64,000 bases of DNA from Saprospiraceae bacterium (GCA_028279185.1 JANQSS010000004.1:62001-126000); one strand, 5' to 3'. Positions 7,851 to 18,224 are shown, counted from the first letter of the stretch. The notes: generated from the sequence alone by a model not told the origin. Made by a program: numbers and translations.

Positions 7851-9236
7851 TCATTCGGATAGGTTATCCGATACCCTTCTTGTAACCGAATCGATGATGA
7901 ATCCATACGTCAATAAAATGCTGATGGAGTTAAATGAATAATCAGATGATGTTGTCGTCAGCCTTTCAATATTACTGAATCCGCTGAACACGTCTTGATT
8001 AGGTCGCTTTCCAAAACTCCAGTCAAGTCCAAACTCAACTGGGTTATTAAAGAAATTGAATTTACTGCCTAGGGCTAAATGATTTCTATCATCGTCAAGA
8101 ATCAACGTTTGAAAGGCATTCTCCTGAACCGTCAGTTTTTTCTGAGAGAATAAATTGCGCCTGAAACTCCCTATTATTTCAAATCCGGGTTTAACTATTT
8201 TTGAATACCCGACGCCAAAATTTAGCACCTCTTTATTTCCGTTTTTCCAATTAAGTATATTTTCATCCACGTTTTGCATTGAAACCATGTCATATTCTTC
8301 AATCCCTGGATAGTACGCTGTGTTAAACCATAATTTTGATCCGTCATTCAAGGATAAGGCATATCCCAAGTTGAATTCCCAAGGCGTTCTAATATTGGGT
8401 TTGAGCTCGTAGTCGCGAAAAGTCTTTAGCCCCGTATGTTGAGTCGTAATATCCAATAATTCACGATCAAATGTCCCGCTTCTTAGAAGTTTGACATAGT
8501 TAGGTGTTTTAATTACTAAACCAATAGTATGATGGGAATAATTTAAATGGAGCCCTAGTTTCGATAATAGAGACAGTCTATTAGCGTGTGAAGACTGAAG
8601 GCGCTCTTGGAAGCGCATGGAGGGCTCACTTGCAGAAGATTCAAATGTATTCGATTGCAAGGTATAGTTGTACGCATATCGAGCAGAGCTAAAAAATTGG
8701 CTAAAACCTATTGCTACATTATTATTTAATTTAATACTAAATCCGGCACCCACCCAACGATCACGCCCAGAATAAGCATATTGAAAGAACTGTTCTCGCT
8801 TTCCGTTTGGTAATTCTTCTACATTTTGTGAAACGATCGAACGATTCCATTCACTTTGTTTTATCGTAATTGCGGTAATATTAATTTTATCGTTGGCTTT
8901 AATATTGTATGAGGCCAAATTCGGTCCAAAATCGATACTAAAATCTGTGTCTTCCGTTTCCATCGGACCGAAGTAGTTGTCAAAACCAAAATTATCAAAC
9001 CGTGGTGTGATAAGCGAGATATCTGCTTTTGACTTTGCCAGGTGTAGAGCAGCAGGATTGTAATAAGCCATGCTTAAATCACTATTGCCAGACGTTGTTG
9101 TGCCACCTAAAAGTGTACTCTGCAGGCCAAACTGTGATGTGTTGTAAAAGTAGTTCTGTGCATCGTTTGACTGGATGAGCATTGTGAAATAAAAAAGAAT
9201 TAGCCAAGTGTATTTATTCATGCTTTTTAACTTCAT
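7851..9236 (-). CDS. FadL/OmpP1-like outer-membrane transport protein
   Basis: A 461-residue protein with a signal peptide ending at SNDAQ and many amphipathic beta-strand segments. The N-terminal region FGLQSTLLGGTTTSGNSDLSMAYYNPAALHL is the hallmark of the OmpP1/FadL/TodX group (gly-rich plug plus YNPAAL), which forms 14-strand barrels for hydrophobic substrates. The C-terminus ends in strand-like SISILLTYGFII but is followed by a polar tail. Codon 6 is also ATG, giving a signal peptide that begins MNKYTW and is an equally good start. It lies 94 bases downstream of the TPR-CHAT gene on the same strand. Ligand unknown. Confidence 0.75.
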   Translation of the reverse strand: MKLKSMNKYTWLILFYFTMLIQSNDAQNYFYNTSQFGLQSTLLGGTTTSGNSDLSMAYYNPAALHLAKSKADISLITPRFDNFGFDNYFGPMETEDTDFSIDFGPNLASYNIKANDKINITAITIKQSEWNRSIVSQNVEELPNGKREQFFQYAYSGRDRWVGAGFSIKLNNNVAIGFSQFFSSARYAYNYTLQSNTFESSASEPSMRFQERLQSSHANRLSLLSKLGLHLNYSHHTIGLVIKTPNYVKLLRSGTFDRELLDITTQHTGLKTFRDYELKPNIRTPWEFNLGYALSLNDGSKLWFNTAYYPGIEEYDMVSMQNVDENILNWKNGNKEVLNFGVGYSKIVKPGFEIIGSFRRNLFSQKKLTVQENAFQTLILDDDRNHLALGSKFNFFNNPVEFGLDWSFGKRPNQDVFSGFSNIERLTTTSSDYSFNSISILLTYGFIIDSVTRRVSDNLSE

Positions 9237-9289
9237 TCGTTTTGGAACAACTAAATTTTTACGAAAACCAAGACTACGATTGGGTAACG

Positions 9290-9297
9290 CAAATATG
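9290..9297 (-). promoter_or_regulatory. Possible -7 box for the outer-membrane protein gene
   Basis: The minus strand reads CATATTTG followed by CGTTAC, one mismatch from TAnnTTTG; no clear -33 element. A separate promoter here would mean the porin gene need not depend on the CHAT gene upstream. Confidence 0.3.
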
Positions 9298-9330
9298 TTT
9301 ATTTTTTGGAATTTATTTTCGAGGCGCGCA

Positions 9331-12300
9331 CTAATTCTTTTTTTGTATTCTGATAAAACGCTTGAGGACGAATACTAAAAGAATAAGACCCAATCCGCAG
9401 AGGATTAAAAATAAAGCCGGATGAATACTTGACGGCCGCTCCCAGGATTCGAAAGCTGCCGTACTTCCCCACAGGGTAAAGGCATTCCAGTAATAGGGAT
9501 GTTGGTATTGATCCACAGAAACATTTTGCAGCCAATCCACCTTTGCCCGCTGCATAGCTTTGTCCTTTGCCAAACCATCAGCCAATCCACCATAAAATGT
9601 TGGAAAGAACATCGCCGCCGCTTTGTCGGGTGCTGGCCAATTAGCAAGCACAGTACTTTCAGCCCCAGAATATGAAAAGGCTCTTGCCAAACTCATGGGC
9701 CCATGGGTGTAGTCAGTGGTTCCCACACCCGTGTTACATGCGCTCAGAACTACCATATGTGCACGTACGTCCATCTGATATAATTCAGCAGCAGTAAATT
9801 GTCGTTGGGTGCTGTGAACTTCGTCTGGAAACTTGAGTGATGATCGCATAGCATCTTCTTCATCCAACGTTGCATGCATCGCAAAATGCCAAATGGAGTA
9901 TTTATCCATTTCGCGTTGCACAATATTTTCGTTTACCGAATTACCCAATAATAGCTGTTTGTTTTTAATAAATTTTGCTATTTTATTCACCTCAGACTTT
10001 GCCCCATTTAAAGGCAATAAGGCGTCCCGAACGATCTGGTTTTCAAGGGACCCGGTTATTTCAATGGGCATAGAATATGTGGGAGCCACTGCCAATAAAG
10101 ACGCTGGGGATGAAAATGATGATTTTTGAACATCTAATAATGCCGCCATGGAGAAAGCATAACTTATCGCATATTTTTTAATCAGATAAGGAAGCTGACC
10201 AAAATCCGTTGTTTGATTAACATCTTCTATTACTAAACTTTCAAATGAAACATTGCTGAGTTTTCCATACGGTGAAATGCAGATACGATTTATTCCTTTA
10301 GGCAAAACATCAACAATGGGATCCATTATGGTCTTGGATAATAATCGAGAAACACGGTAATATGTTTGTGCATCAGCAATGGGATCCATAGAGATACGCT
10401 GAAATTCCTGGAGTATATTTTCAAAATCAGGGGGAATAGCAATAGGAACTTCAATAATTTTATTTTCGAGTGCGATAAGTGCAAACAATCTGTCGTAATA
10501 AAAAAAGTGAATAAAGGCAGAATGACCGTCAAGCACTTGCGCCTGTACCTCCTTTATGTCTACAAAGGAAATGGCGCGAATGTTTGACATATACAGCGGT
10601 TCTTCTTTGGCTAAGTATTGATCTATTCGAGACAGCATCAGCTGTAGGTCAAGTTGTTGCTCCTTTATCTGCTGTTGTTCCTGTGAATTACTAGTGACTA
10701 TGTGGTTTAGTGTTGACAGTTTTCGCGCTAATTGATATTTAACTGTGATGATACTGTCTGATTTCATGCTACGCAGCGTTGTCTGACGTGCTTGCCGACC
10801 CCTGAAAAAAGTTAAGTTTGACGCCATATCCGTCAATTGAAACGCTAATGTTAAGTACGATGTCACTTTCGTTTGCTTATGCATTTTAAGGGCACAAGAA
10901 ATAAGTCGCTCAAAATCATATGCGATTTCGGCTGGTTTTTGAATGGATAGACGTTCGTCATCACGCTCAATCATGCGTATGGTACTTGACACAACCTGAT
11001 TTAAATAATCGAATTCATTTTTTAAACTTTCTTGTGAAGCCGAATTTTTGTGTTGCCGATGGTAGTATAGAGCAAAAATGTCTACAAACTTTCTATAAAA
11101 ATAGAGGTCAACAATATTGTCGAATTCTTCATTCTGTAAATGGATGTGCCATTTCTCACCAGCCGTATGTGCTATTCCCCTTTGTGCTACATGAAGAGCC
11201 GACTCCCATTCACCCAATTCAATTAGGCTGGTTGATTTTATGGCATAGTAGGATAATAATTGATCATTATTTAATGGGTTTCGACTAGCAAATTCTTCCA
11301 GCTTTTGCAAATATATTTGAATATGATGTTTGTCATGCAATTCAATATACTTTTCTATTATGGAATAATAGGCATCAAATGCTGCCGTCGTACGCTCTGG
11401 TAATTTATTTTGTAACAAATTCAAAAATTCGAGCTTAAGGCCAATTGCTTCGAGCAATTTATTTTCCTGAACGCGAAGCTCATATGCGATGTCGAGTCTT
11501 GCAACTTCTGATTTGATTCGAGATATGTCGTCGGCGATGCGCCCAATCGTGTCAAAATATGGTAGGTAGTCATTAACCAATTCATTATCATTTGAGAGAA
11601 TTCCTGTTCGACAGATATAATACAGGCTTTTGAATGCCCTGTCTGCGTCTTTTGTTTCAAGACTTCGGAGAAGAGCCTTCTGATAGAATGGTACACCTCG
11701 AGTAGCCTGATAATTAGACTTTACGTAGTAGTAGCCCATGATTCGATGAGCATCTATATATTGCGGACTCGTTTCAGCGCAGCAACTTTCAGCTATCAAA
11801 ATAGCCTCTTGTGCCACTGGCAGTGCAAGCGCATCTTGGCCAGTTTCTATTAAACAATAGGCTAAAATGAAACAGTCGTGCACATATTTACAGGAGTTTT
11901 TTCCATATAACTCTGCTCCCAACTGATATGCCGTTTGGGCGAATAGAACAGCCGAGTCCAATTTGTTCAGCACAAGAGCAGATGACACCATGCTCTTGTA
12001 AATTCTGTGTTTCAACCGACGCAATTTATATGATCCGGAATCTATTTCTCGAAGAAGCTCGAGATAGGTTTTTCCCGGCGCTTCATGCTGATCGTAGATT
12101 TCTTGTTTGACAAATGCATTTAGATATCTCCGATACATAGAACATGATACCGGTGTTGATTCACTAAAGGGAAGTGAATTGATGTGGTTAAGTAGTTTTT
12201 CGGCTTCTTGCCGTTTTCCACCATGGACGAGCCATTCTTCTATTTGATGAAACGCCCTTTCTATGGCTTTAACGGGTTCATCACGCTCAAAAAAATGGTC

Positions 12301-12420
12301 TATTGTGTCTACGAGTGTTGATTGCGATGACGATTTTTGCTGTGCACAAAACAATAGGAGCAGACATAGCACAGTCAGCCCTTGCCTGTACGGCAATTGT
12401 ATACAGCTTAGGTAAGTCAT
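9331..12420 (-). CDS. Secreted TPR-CHAT (caspase-like) protein with C-terminal membrane anchor
   Basis: A 1029-residue protein: N-terminal hydrophobic signal (about 15-32), roughly 550 residues of helical tetratricopeptide-like repeats, a coiled region around residues 560-610, and a C-terminal CHAT domain. The CHAT catalytic pair is visible as His849 in WHFAMHA and Cys895 in VLSACNTG, 46 residues apart, with the flanking GPMSLARAFSYSGAESTVLANW motif typical of the family. A transmembrane helix follows at about 1003-1022 (ALFLILCGLGLILLVFVLKRF) with a basic tail RIQKKN. CHAT domains are separase/caspase-related cysteine peptidases; TPR-CHAT proteins include gRAMP-associated Csx29 and many uncharacterised Bacteroidota proteins. 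The predicted topology puts TPR and CHAT on the periplasmic side with the tail in the cytoplasm, if the signal is cleaved. Substrate unknown. Confidence 0.85.
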   Translation of the reverse strand: MTYLSCIQLPYRQGLTVLCLLLLFCAQQKSSSQSTLVDTIDHFFERDEPVKAIERAFHQIEEWLVHGGKRQEAEKLLNHINSLPFSESTPVSCSMYRRYLNAFVKQEIYDQHEAPGKTYLELLREIDSGSYKLRRLKHRIYKSMVSSALVLNKLDSAVLFAQTAYQLGAELYGKNSCKYVHDCFILAYCLIETGQDALALPVAQEAILIAESCCAETSPQYIDAHRIMGYYYVKSNYQATRGVPFYQKALLRSLETKDADRAFKSLYYICRTGILSNDNELVNDYLPYFDTIGRIADDISRIKSEVARLDIAYELRVQENKLLEAIGLKLEFLNLLQNKLPERTTAAFDAYYSIIEKYIELHDKHHIQIYLQKLEEFASRNPLNNDQLLSYYAIKSTSLIELGEWESALHVAQRGIAHTAGEKWHIHLQNEEFDNIVDLYFYRKFVDIFALYYHRQHKNSASQESLKNEFDYLNQVVSSTIRMIERDDERLSIQKPAEIAYDFERLISCALKMHKQTKVTSYLTLAFQLTDMASNLTFFRGRQARQTTLRSMKSDSIITVKYQLARKLSTLNHIVTSNSQEQQQIKEQQLDLQLMLSRIDQYLAKEEPLYMSNIRAISFVDIKEVQAQVLDGHSAFIHFFYYDRLFALIALENKIIEVPIAIPPDFENILQEFQRISMDPIADAQTYYRVSRLLSKTIMDPIVDVLPKGINRICISPYGKLSNVSFESLVIEDVNQTTDFGQLPYLIKKYAISYAFSMAALLDVQKSSFSSPASLLAVAPTYSMPIEITGSLENQIVRDALLPLNGAKSEVNKIAKFIKNKQLLLGNSVNENIVQREMDKYSIWHFAMHATLDEEDAMRSSLKFPDEVHSTQRQFTAAELYQMDVRAHMVVLSACNTGVGTTDYTHGPMSLARAFSYSGAESTVLANWPAPDKAAAMFFPTFYGGLADGLAKDKAMQRAKVDWLQNVSVDQYQHPYYWNAFTLWGSTAAFESWERPSSIHPALFLILCGLGLILLVFVLKRFIRIQKKN

Positions 12421-12544
12421 CTTTCAAATTAAAGATATAGAACTTACGGCTTTAACCTCGATTTTGGTTCTATTATTCCGTTGTTACAACATAGATTATG
12501 AATTCCTTAACCCTAGTTCAGCCTCATTTCAAAATTTTTACGGC

Positions 12545-12552
12545 TACTTTTG
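12545..12552 (+). promoter_or_regulatory. -7 box of the DUF4197 gene
   Basis: TACTTTTG matches TAnnTTTG exactly. Transcription would start near 12560, which coincides with an upstream TTG codon and therefore argues that translation begins at the ATG at 12590. Confidence 0.5.
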
Positions 12553-12589
12553 AGTTGTATTGATCAACGATAAATCAAAATTGTTCGAA

Positions 12590-13294
12590 ATGAAGATGAA
12601 ATTAGTGGCCCTATCAATGATTTGCGCACTTGTCGCCTGCACACCAAAAGACTTAGAGGATTTGCTCAACAATGGAGGTGGCGGTTTGACCACGGAGGAA
12701 GTTGGTCTGGGTTTAAAAGAGGCCTTAACTAGAGGAATATCGGTAGGAAGTGATTTATTGTCTCAAAAAGATGGATACTACAAAAGTGTGTATAAAATAT
12801 TGCTTCCGGAAGAAGCAAAAAAGGTGGTCAACACGCTTTCAAAGGTTCCCGGATTCAATAATGTTGAAGAGGTAATTGTACAAAAGTTAAATCGTGCGGC
12901 CGAAGACGCGGCTACCGAAGCAAAACCTATATTCGTTTCTGCTATTCGACAAATGACAATTCAGGACGCATGGAATATACTCAAAGGTGAAGATAATGCA
13001 GCAACGAACTATTTAAGACGCGTAACCGAGGGACAGTTATATTCCAAATTTCAACCGGTTATTTATAATTCTTTGGAAGAAGTTAATGCAGTAAAATATT
13101 GGGGCGATGCTGTGAATACGTATAATAAAATTCCCTTCGTCGAAAAAGCCAATCCACGATTGGATGATTATGTAACGAAAGAGGCGCTTGATGGTTTATT
13201 CCAAATGGTGGCCAAAGAGGAAAAGGCGATTCGCGATAATCCGGCAAAACGAGTTACGGATTTATTAAAAAAGGTGTTTGCAGCGCAAGACTAA
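12590..13294 (+). CDS. DUF4197 family lipoprotein
   Basis: A 234-residue protein from the ATG at 12590. The N-terminus MKMKLVALSMICALVAC is a lipoprotein signal with the lipobox LVAC, then TPKDLEDLLNN, a low-complexity glycine patch and a mostly helical domain matching DUF4197: GLKEALTRGISVGSDLLSQKDGYYK, then LLPEEAKKVVNTL, QMTIQDAWNILKGED and YNKIPFV blocks. An in-frame TTG at 12560 would add ten residues but would hide the signal peptide. DUF4197 proteins are periplasmic, lipid-anchored and of unknown function. The VOC gene starts 38 bases downstream on the same strand. Confidence 0.85.
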   Translation: MKMKLVALSMICALVACTPKDLEDLLNNGGGGLTTEEVGLGLKEALTRGISVGSDLLSQKDGYYKSVYKILLPEEAKKVVNTLSKVPGFNNVEEVIVQKLNRAAEDAATEAKPIFVSAIRQMTIQDAWNILKGEDNAATNYLRRVTEGQLYSKFQPVIYNSLEEVNAVKYWGDAVNTYNKIPFVEKANPRLDDYVTKEALDGLFQMVAKEEKAIRDNPAKRVTDLLKKVFAAQD

Positions 13295-13332
13295 TAATTG
13301 CAACTACTTGGGCGTGCGGTTGTTTATTAGTT

Positions 13333-14013
13333 ATGTATATTGATGAACTGCGACTCTATTCCAATGATCTGGGTGCTCAGTTTCGTTTTTATTCGGACGT
13401 GTGTCAATTTCCTATAATTGACAAGTCGGATACACATTTTACCATACAGACTGGAGAAACGAAGTTGACTTTTTTAGCTTCGAGTAATGCACTTCCTTAT
13501 CATTTTGCCTTTAATATTCCATCTAATAAAATTGGAGAGGCGGCTGACTGGGTTAAACGAAAAGTTGGTATCGTGCCGGATGGACAAAAAGAAATAATCA
13601 AATTTGAATCTTGGAATGCGCATGCAGTATATTTTTATGATCCCGATGGTAATTTAGTTGAGTTTATTGCTCGTCATGACTTAGGCCAAAAAGAAAATCG
13701 ATCATTTAACCCGAGTTCGAGTGTTTATTCCATTTCTGAAATAGGTGTTGTTTCGAAAGAAGTGATGAAAATTGCCGATCAACTAAAGGAGCAATTGCTA
13801 ATAACCGACTACCACGGTTGCAGTGAGCGATTTTGTGCTTTAGGCGATGAGCAGGGGCTTTTTATTTTAATCAACCCCACATTGAAGAAGTGGTTTCCTC
13901 CAATGCGTGATGCATTTCCGGCATCTTTTGTAGCCATTATAAATGTTGAAAACAATAAATACGTTGTGCAGTATCAAGAGGATGTACTGAATATTGATTC
14001 TAATATTCAATGA
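13333..14013 (+). CDS. VOC superfamily protein (glyoxalase/dioxygenase-like)
   Basis: A 226-residue cytoplasmic protein. The first 115 residues fit a vicinal-oxygen-chelate module: MYIDELRLYSNDLGAQFRFYSDVCQFPI opening strand-helix, then the closing AVYFYDPDGNLVEFIAR near residues 97-113, in which the Glu is the usual second metal ligand. The second half (TSISEIGVVS-like restart at about 135, ending QGLFILINPTLKKWFPPM) looks like a degenerate second module. VOC proteins bind a metal and act as glyoxalases, extradiol dioxygenases or resistance proteins; the actual role cannot be told. Same strand and 38 bases from the DUF4197 gene. Confidence 0.75.
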   Translation: MYIDELRLYSNDLGAQFRFYSDVCQFPIIDKSDTHFTIQTGETKLTFLASSNALPYHFAFNIPSNKIGEAADWVKRKVGIVPDGQKEIIKFESWNAHAVYFYDPDGNLVEFIARHDLGQKENRSFNPSSSVYSISEIGVVSKEVMKIADQLKEQLLITDYHGCSERFCALGDEQGLFILINPTLKKWFPPMRDAFPASFVAIINVENNKYVVQYQEDVLNIDSNIQ

Positions 14014-14190
14014 AAATACAGTCTTGAATTTTATTTATGTTCAATTGAATTGACAGACTGAACGTACGGTTTACCCCGTAAAAAATATGGAGCTTTATTA
14101 TTCAAATTATTATATCCTGCATATTATAAATGTGCTACTTCGTTTGAGATATTATTGGTAAATTGAGCTAGTATAGCGTCATAATGTATT

Positions 14191-17100
14191 TTGAAAATAG
14201 AAATCAATAGAAGGATCATTACTATTTTCTTAAGCCTCGTCTTCACATCCGTTAACAGTCAAACGCGCGAAGAGGTATTTGAGAAGGAGCCAGAAGTTTA
14301 TATAAAGTCATCATTTTTTAATCCCGACGGAGTTAACATATTGCCAAATGTTCTTATTCAGGATCGGGATGGATTTTTGTGGATAGGAACGTCTGATGGA
14401 TTGTATAAATATGATGGACAGAAGAGTCTTCGCATACCTTCAAGTCTTGATATACCGGATGCCTTAGAAGGAAAGAACATAATTGGTTTACATCAGGACA
14501 AACAGGGAAAATTTTGGATAGGAACTAATGAAAATTGTCTTCAAAGATACAATCCAAGCCTGGATGAATTTACGAGCTACAAAAAGATGATTGTAGGCCT
14601 CAATCCTCAAAGTAAGTATCATCAATTTTTCACATTTCTCGAGTCAGATGACGATCGATTGTATATGTCAGGCCCAGCGGGTACTTTTTATTTTGATTAT
14701 AAAAAAGATTCCTTATTCTATTTCAGCCAAGTTCAATGTCCTGAGCTACTTCATGGCACCAAAGAAAATCTTTGGGCGTTGGCAGCTAAGTCAATTGTGA
14801 AGTTCAACGCACGTACAGGGGAAGTCGTTTCTGAACTTCCTTTTAACCACTATCATAAGTTTAGCAATGGGCCGAATGTTTCAATGAGAAATAAAGATGA
14901 AATATATATTGGGAACAAGAATAAAATAATGTTATATAATTTGAACTCCGATGCCGTTACAGAAGTACAGGATTTTGGAGATGAATTTATTGTGAATTTG
15001 GTTGCTGATTCAAACTATGTATACCTTCTTACAAACAAAGCAGGTTTATACAAAGCTGTAAAGCAAGTAGGCAATTTTGATCTGGTAACGCGTTCAGATG
15101 ACTTACAAATCGTATGGAGCCGGAATCGCCGAGACGCCATTTATACAAAAAATGGTGAACTCCTTTTTCAATTTGAAAATGGACGATTGGCAATAGTATG
15201 TTTTAGTCGTGGTTTCCAAACGTATCAAATAAAACGTTTGCGACCAGCCTATGCCCGAGAAGCACATTATTTTCTAGACGATGGCCAAATGCATTATTTT
15301 TCCTATCGAGGTCTCATTCCAATATTAACAGATAGCAGCACATGGCGCACACCTGATTTCGGTTTTACAGTCAATCCTGATTGGAAAAGTGGGTTGGAGT
15401 TTTATTATCAGGAGGATAATAATAGTCGCTGGTTTAGTTATCATCATAAAAAGGACAATGGATATGGCTTGTATGTTGTCGAAGCACAATCGAACATGCC
15501 GCGGCTAATATTAAAAGATTCAACCACAAAACATAGCAATATATTCCATATTGGTCCCAATCAGAACGGTGGAGTGATCGTTGGAGTCAACCCGCTACAA
15601 TTGCTTAGTTTTGAAAATGCCACTGAGCCTCCTGAATTGTTATATACGGATACTAGCAGGGCTGTTATTTGCAATTCACTCATCATAGATCATCTAAGTC
15701 GAATTTGGATACCGACGTTTGCCGGTGGCATCATTCAAATCGATCCGTCCGGCAATTCAACCATATTCTCACAGGAAAGTAACGAGCATACTTTGTCAAG
15801 CAACAGGGTTGAATGTGTATTTCAAGATTCGGACAATCGAATATGGGTGGGAACGGCCAATGGACTTTGTCTTTTTAACGAACATTTGAATTCTTTTAAA
15901 ACATTCAATAAAAAACATGGGTTTCCAGAGCAAGTCATAAAGAGTATAGAAGAAGACGATTTCAATAGACTTTGGTTATCAACATCAAATTACATCGTTC
16001 GATTTGACCCAGCGAGCTTACAAGTAAATACATATTCTGAAGTGGACGGTGTGCGCATGGGTATATTTAGAGGTCGAAAATCGCTTAAGGATAAAAATGG
16101 AAAGATCCTGTTCGGACAAGCAGGTGCATTTACCATTGTCGATCCGGAGCAAGCCGACGTGCAATCCAAAACTGAAAAACTGATATTTACTGAACTTAAA
16201 TTATTTAATCAAACAGTTGTTCCAGGAGATAGCTTTGATATTCTGCATTCAGCCTTAAATGTCCAACGCGATTTTACTTTAAATCATCGACAAAATAATA
16301 TTGCATTTCAATTTAGCCAGCCAGCATATAAAAATGAAAGACTATACAGGTTTTCTTATCGGCTGAAAGGACAAAGCGATCAGTGGCGAGATATTGGTAA
16401 TAATAAAGAAATTACGTTTACAAATTTAGATCCAGGCTCATATACACTAGACCTGCGGTCAGCTTATGGCTCTGGATCCTGGATCGAGGAACCAAATAAG
16501 GTGTATTTCACCGTTAATCCGCCCTGGTATTGGTCACTTTGGTCAAAAATTGCTTATGCACTGGCCGCCTTGTTCGCCGGATATGGATTGTTTAAATTCC
16601 TACTCCAGCGACAACGCGAACAACAAGAAACATTACAATTGCGTCAACTTGACGAACTCAAGACTAAACTTTACACAAACGTAACGCATGAATTTCGGTC
16701 ACCTCTAACAGTCATTCTTGGCATGTCCGACAGAATAAAAGATCATTTTGATATGGCAGATGAGGTTAGGTTTGAAGAAGGCCGATATTTGATTCGAAGA
16801 AATGGTAAACGACTTCTCAGTCTTGTTGATCAGATGTTAGAGTTGGGTAAACTCGATGCTGGATTTGGAAAAAACATAATGATACAAGTGGATGTCATTC
16901 AATTCATCAATTACATGGTTGAATCCTTTCATTCACTGGCAAGCGACAAGGGAATTCAGTTTGTTTCTCGGCATACAATAGGATCACTTGTCATGGATAC
17001 CGACGAAGACGCGCTTCAAAAAATTCTTACCAATCTGCTATCCAATGCGATAAAGTTCAGTAAGATAAATGAAGAAATATTAATTAGCACAAAATCTACA

Positions 17101-18180
17101 GATGGCCATCTCGAAATAGAAATACAGGATTTTGGTGAAGGAATTCCTGCCGAAGACTTACCGCATATTTTTGATCGATTTTATAAAGTTGATGAGCAAC
17201 GACGAGTGGGCACCGGAGTTGGATTAGCTTTGACAAGAGAACTGGTACGAAAATTGAATGGCGAAATACACGTCGAAAGTCAAGAAAATCAGGGCTCGTG
17301 CTTTATCATTTCATTACCTATCACGAATCAGGCACCCTTGAGCGAAAATTCGCTGCAATTGCAATCCCCTTCGATAGAAACGGGTTTGAAAATGAATATC
17401 ACAGCAGGCGACGCCGATCAGCCGCTTGTTCTCCTCATCGAAGACAATGAGGAAGTCGCGCACTATATCGCACAATGCCTTGAAAATGATTACAGCCTGC
17501 TCTATGCAAAAAATGGTCAAGAAGGTATTGATCAGGCTTTAGAGCAGATACCTGACTTCATCATAAGCGATGTGATGATGCCATTGAGATCAGGATTCGA
17601 AGTCACCAACGAATTAAAAAATGACATCCGTACCAGTCACATTCCAATTATTTTGTTGACTGCGAAGGCAAGTAGTCAGTCCAGAATAGAAGGTCTTAAA
17701 ATGGGTGCCGACGCCTATCTCACCAAACCTTTTGATAAAGAAGAATTGCTCGTACGGATGGAACAATTGATAGCCCTTCGACTTCAACTAAGGAATAAGT
17801 ACTTAAATCAGGACGTCGATAGTGAAGATGAAGTGGCCATATCTGCGTCTAAAGAGGATGAATTCATAAAAGAACTGCGTCATATCATCAATACTAATCT
17901 CTTGTCCGACCTCAGTGTTTCAATGTTATGCCAAAAAATCGGCATGAGCCGTTCCCAATTGCATCGTAAACTCACTGCATTAACCGGGCTCACCACCACA
18001 CAATTTATTCGCTCGGTTCGCTTCCAAGTTGCCAAGGATTTGCTTCGTGATCCATCGCTTACCATTGCCGAGGTGGCATACGAAACCGGATTTAAAACAC
18101 CCTCCTACTTTAGCCGAATGTTTGCCAAGGAGGTAGGTATCAGTCCGTCAGAATTTCGTGATTCAAACATCCGCAATTGA
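14191..18180 (+). CDS. Hybrid two-component system regulator (periplasmic propeller, kinase, receiver, AraC)
   Basis: A 1329-residue one-protein two-component system. Order: signal peptide to about residue 24 (SVNSQ), two seven-bladed propellers built from Reg_prop repeats such as DRDGFLWIGTSDGLYKYDG, DSDNRIWVGTANGLCLFN (about 35-670), a Y_Y_Y domain (about 700-775), one transmembrane helix (about 785-805), histidine kinase with phosphoacceptor His833 in VTHEFRSPL, ATPase boxes NLLSNAIKFS and GVGLALTRELV, a receiver with phospho-Asp1127 in IISDVMMP, and an AraC-type HTH (about 1225-1325). Such proteins usually sense glycans and drive susCD loci, but no susCD is adjacent; the next gene encodes a YadA-like repeat protein. 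The start is TTG; the nearby ATG at 14184 is out of frame and closes at once. Confidence 0.93.
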   Translation: MKIEINRRIITIFLSLVFTSVNSQTREEVFEKEPEVYIKSSFFNPDGVNILPNVLIQDRDGFLWIGTSDGLYKYDGQKSLRIPSSLDIPDALEGKNIIGLHQDKQGKFWIGTNENCLQRYNPSLDEFTSYKKMIVGLNPQSKYHQFFTFLESDDDRLYMSGPAGTFYFDYKKDSLFYFSQVQCPELLHGTKENLWALAAKSIVKFNARTGEVVSELPFNHYHKFSNGPNVSMRNKDEIYIGNKNKIMLYNLNSDAVTEVQDFGDEFIVNLVADSNYVYLLTNKAGLYKAVKQVGNFDLVTRSDDLQIVWSRNRRDAIYTKNGELLFQFENGRLAIVCFSRGFQTYQIKRLRPAYAREAHYFLDDGQMHYFSYRGLIPILTDSSTWRTPDFGFTVNPDWKSGLEFYYQEDNNSRWFSYHHKKDNGYGLYVVEAQSNMPRLILKDSTTKHSNIFHIGPNQNGGVIVGVNPLQLLSFENATEPPELLYTDTSRAVICNSLIIDHLSRIWIPTFAGGIIQIDPSGNSTIFSQESNEHTLSSNRVECVFQDSDNRIWVGTANGLCLFNEHLNSFKTFNKKHGFPEQVIKSIEEDDFNRLWLSTSNYIVRFDPASLQVNTYSEVDGVRMGIFRGRKSLKDKNGKILFGQAGAFTIVDPEQADVQSKTEKLIFTELKLFNQTVVPGDSFDILHSALNVQRDFTLNHRQNNIAFQFSQPAYKNERLYRFSYRLKGQSDQWRDIGNNKEITFTNLDPGSYTLDLRSAYGSGSWIEEPNKVYFTVNPPWYWSLWSKIAYALAALFAGYGLFKFLLQRQREQQETLQLRQLDELKTKLYTNVTHEFRSPLTVILGMSDRIKDHFDMADEVRFEEGRYLIRRNGKRLLSLVDQMLELGKLDAGFGKNIMIQVDVIQFINYMVESFHSLASDKGIQFVSRHTIGSLVMDTDEDALQKILTNLLSNAIKFSKINEEILISTKSTDGHLEIEIQDFGEGIPAEDLPHIFDRFYKVDEQRRVGTGVGLALTRELVRKLNGEIHVESQENQGSCFIISLPITNQAPLSENSLQLQSPSIETGLKMNITAGDADQPLVLLIEDNEEVAHYIAQCLENDYSLLYAKNGQEGIDQALEQIPDFIISDVMMPLRSGFEVTNELKNDIRTSHIPIILLTAKASSQSRIEGLKMGADAYLTKPFDKEELLVRMEQLIALRLQLRNKYLNQDVDSEDEVAISASKEDEFIKELRHIINTNLLSDLSVSMLCQKIGMSRSQLHRKLTALTGLTTTQFIRSVRFQVAKDLLRDPSLTIAEVAYETGFKTPSYFSRMFAKEVGISPSEFRDSNIRN

Positions 18181-18204
18181 CAAACTGCATTCCATAAAAT
18201 GTAT

Positions 18205-18224
18205 TTGAAATAGGTACATTTCAA
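18205..18224. repeat. Inverted repeat after the hybrid regulator gene
   Basis: TTGAAAT (18205-18211), six-base spacer AGGTAC, ATTTCAA (18218-18224). Perfect 7-base arms 25 bases after the stop codon; no T-run, so terminator function is uncertain. Confidence 0.35.
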
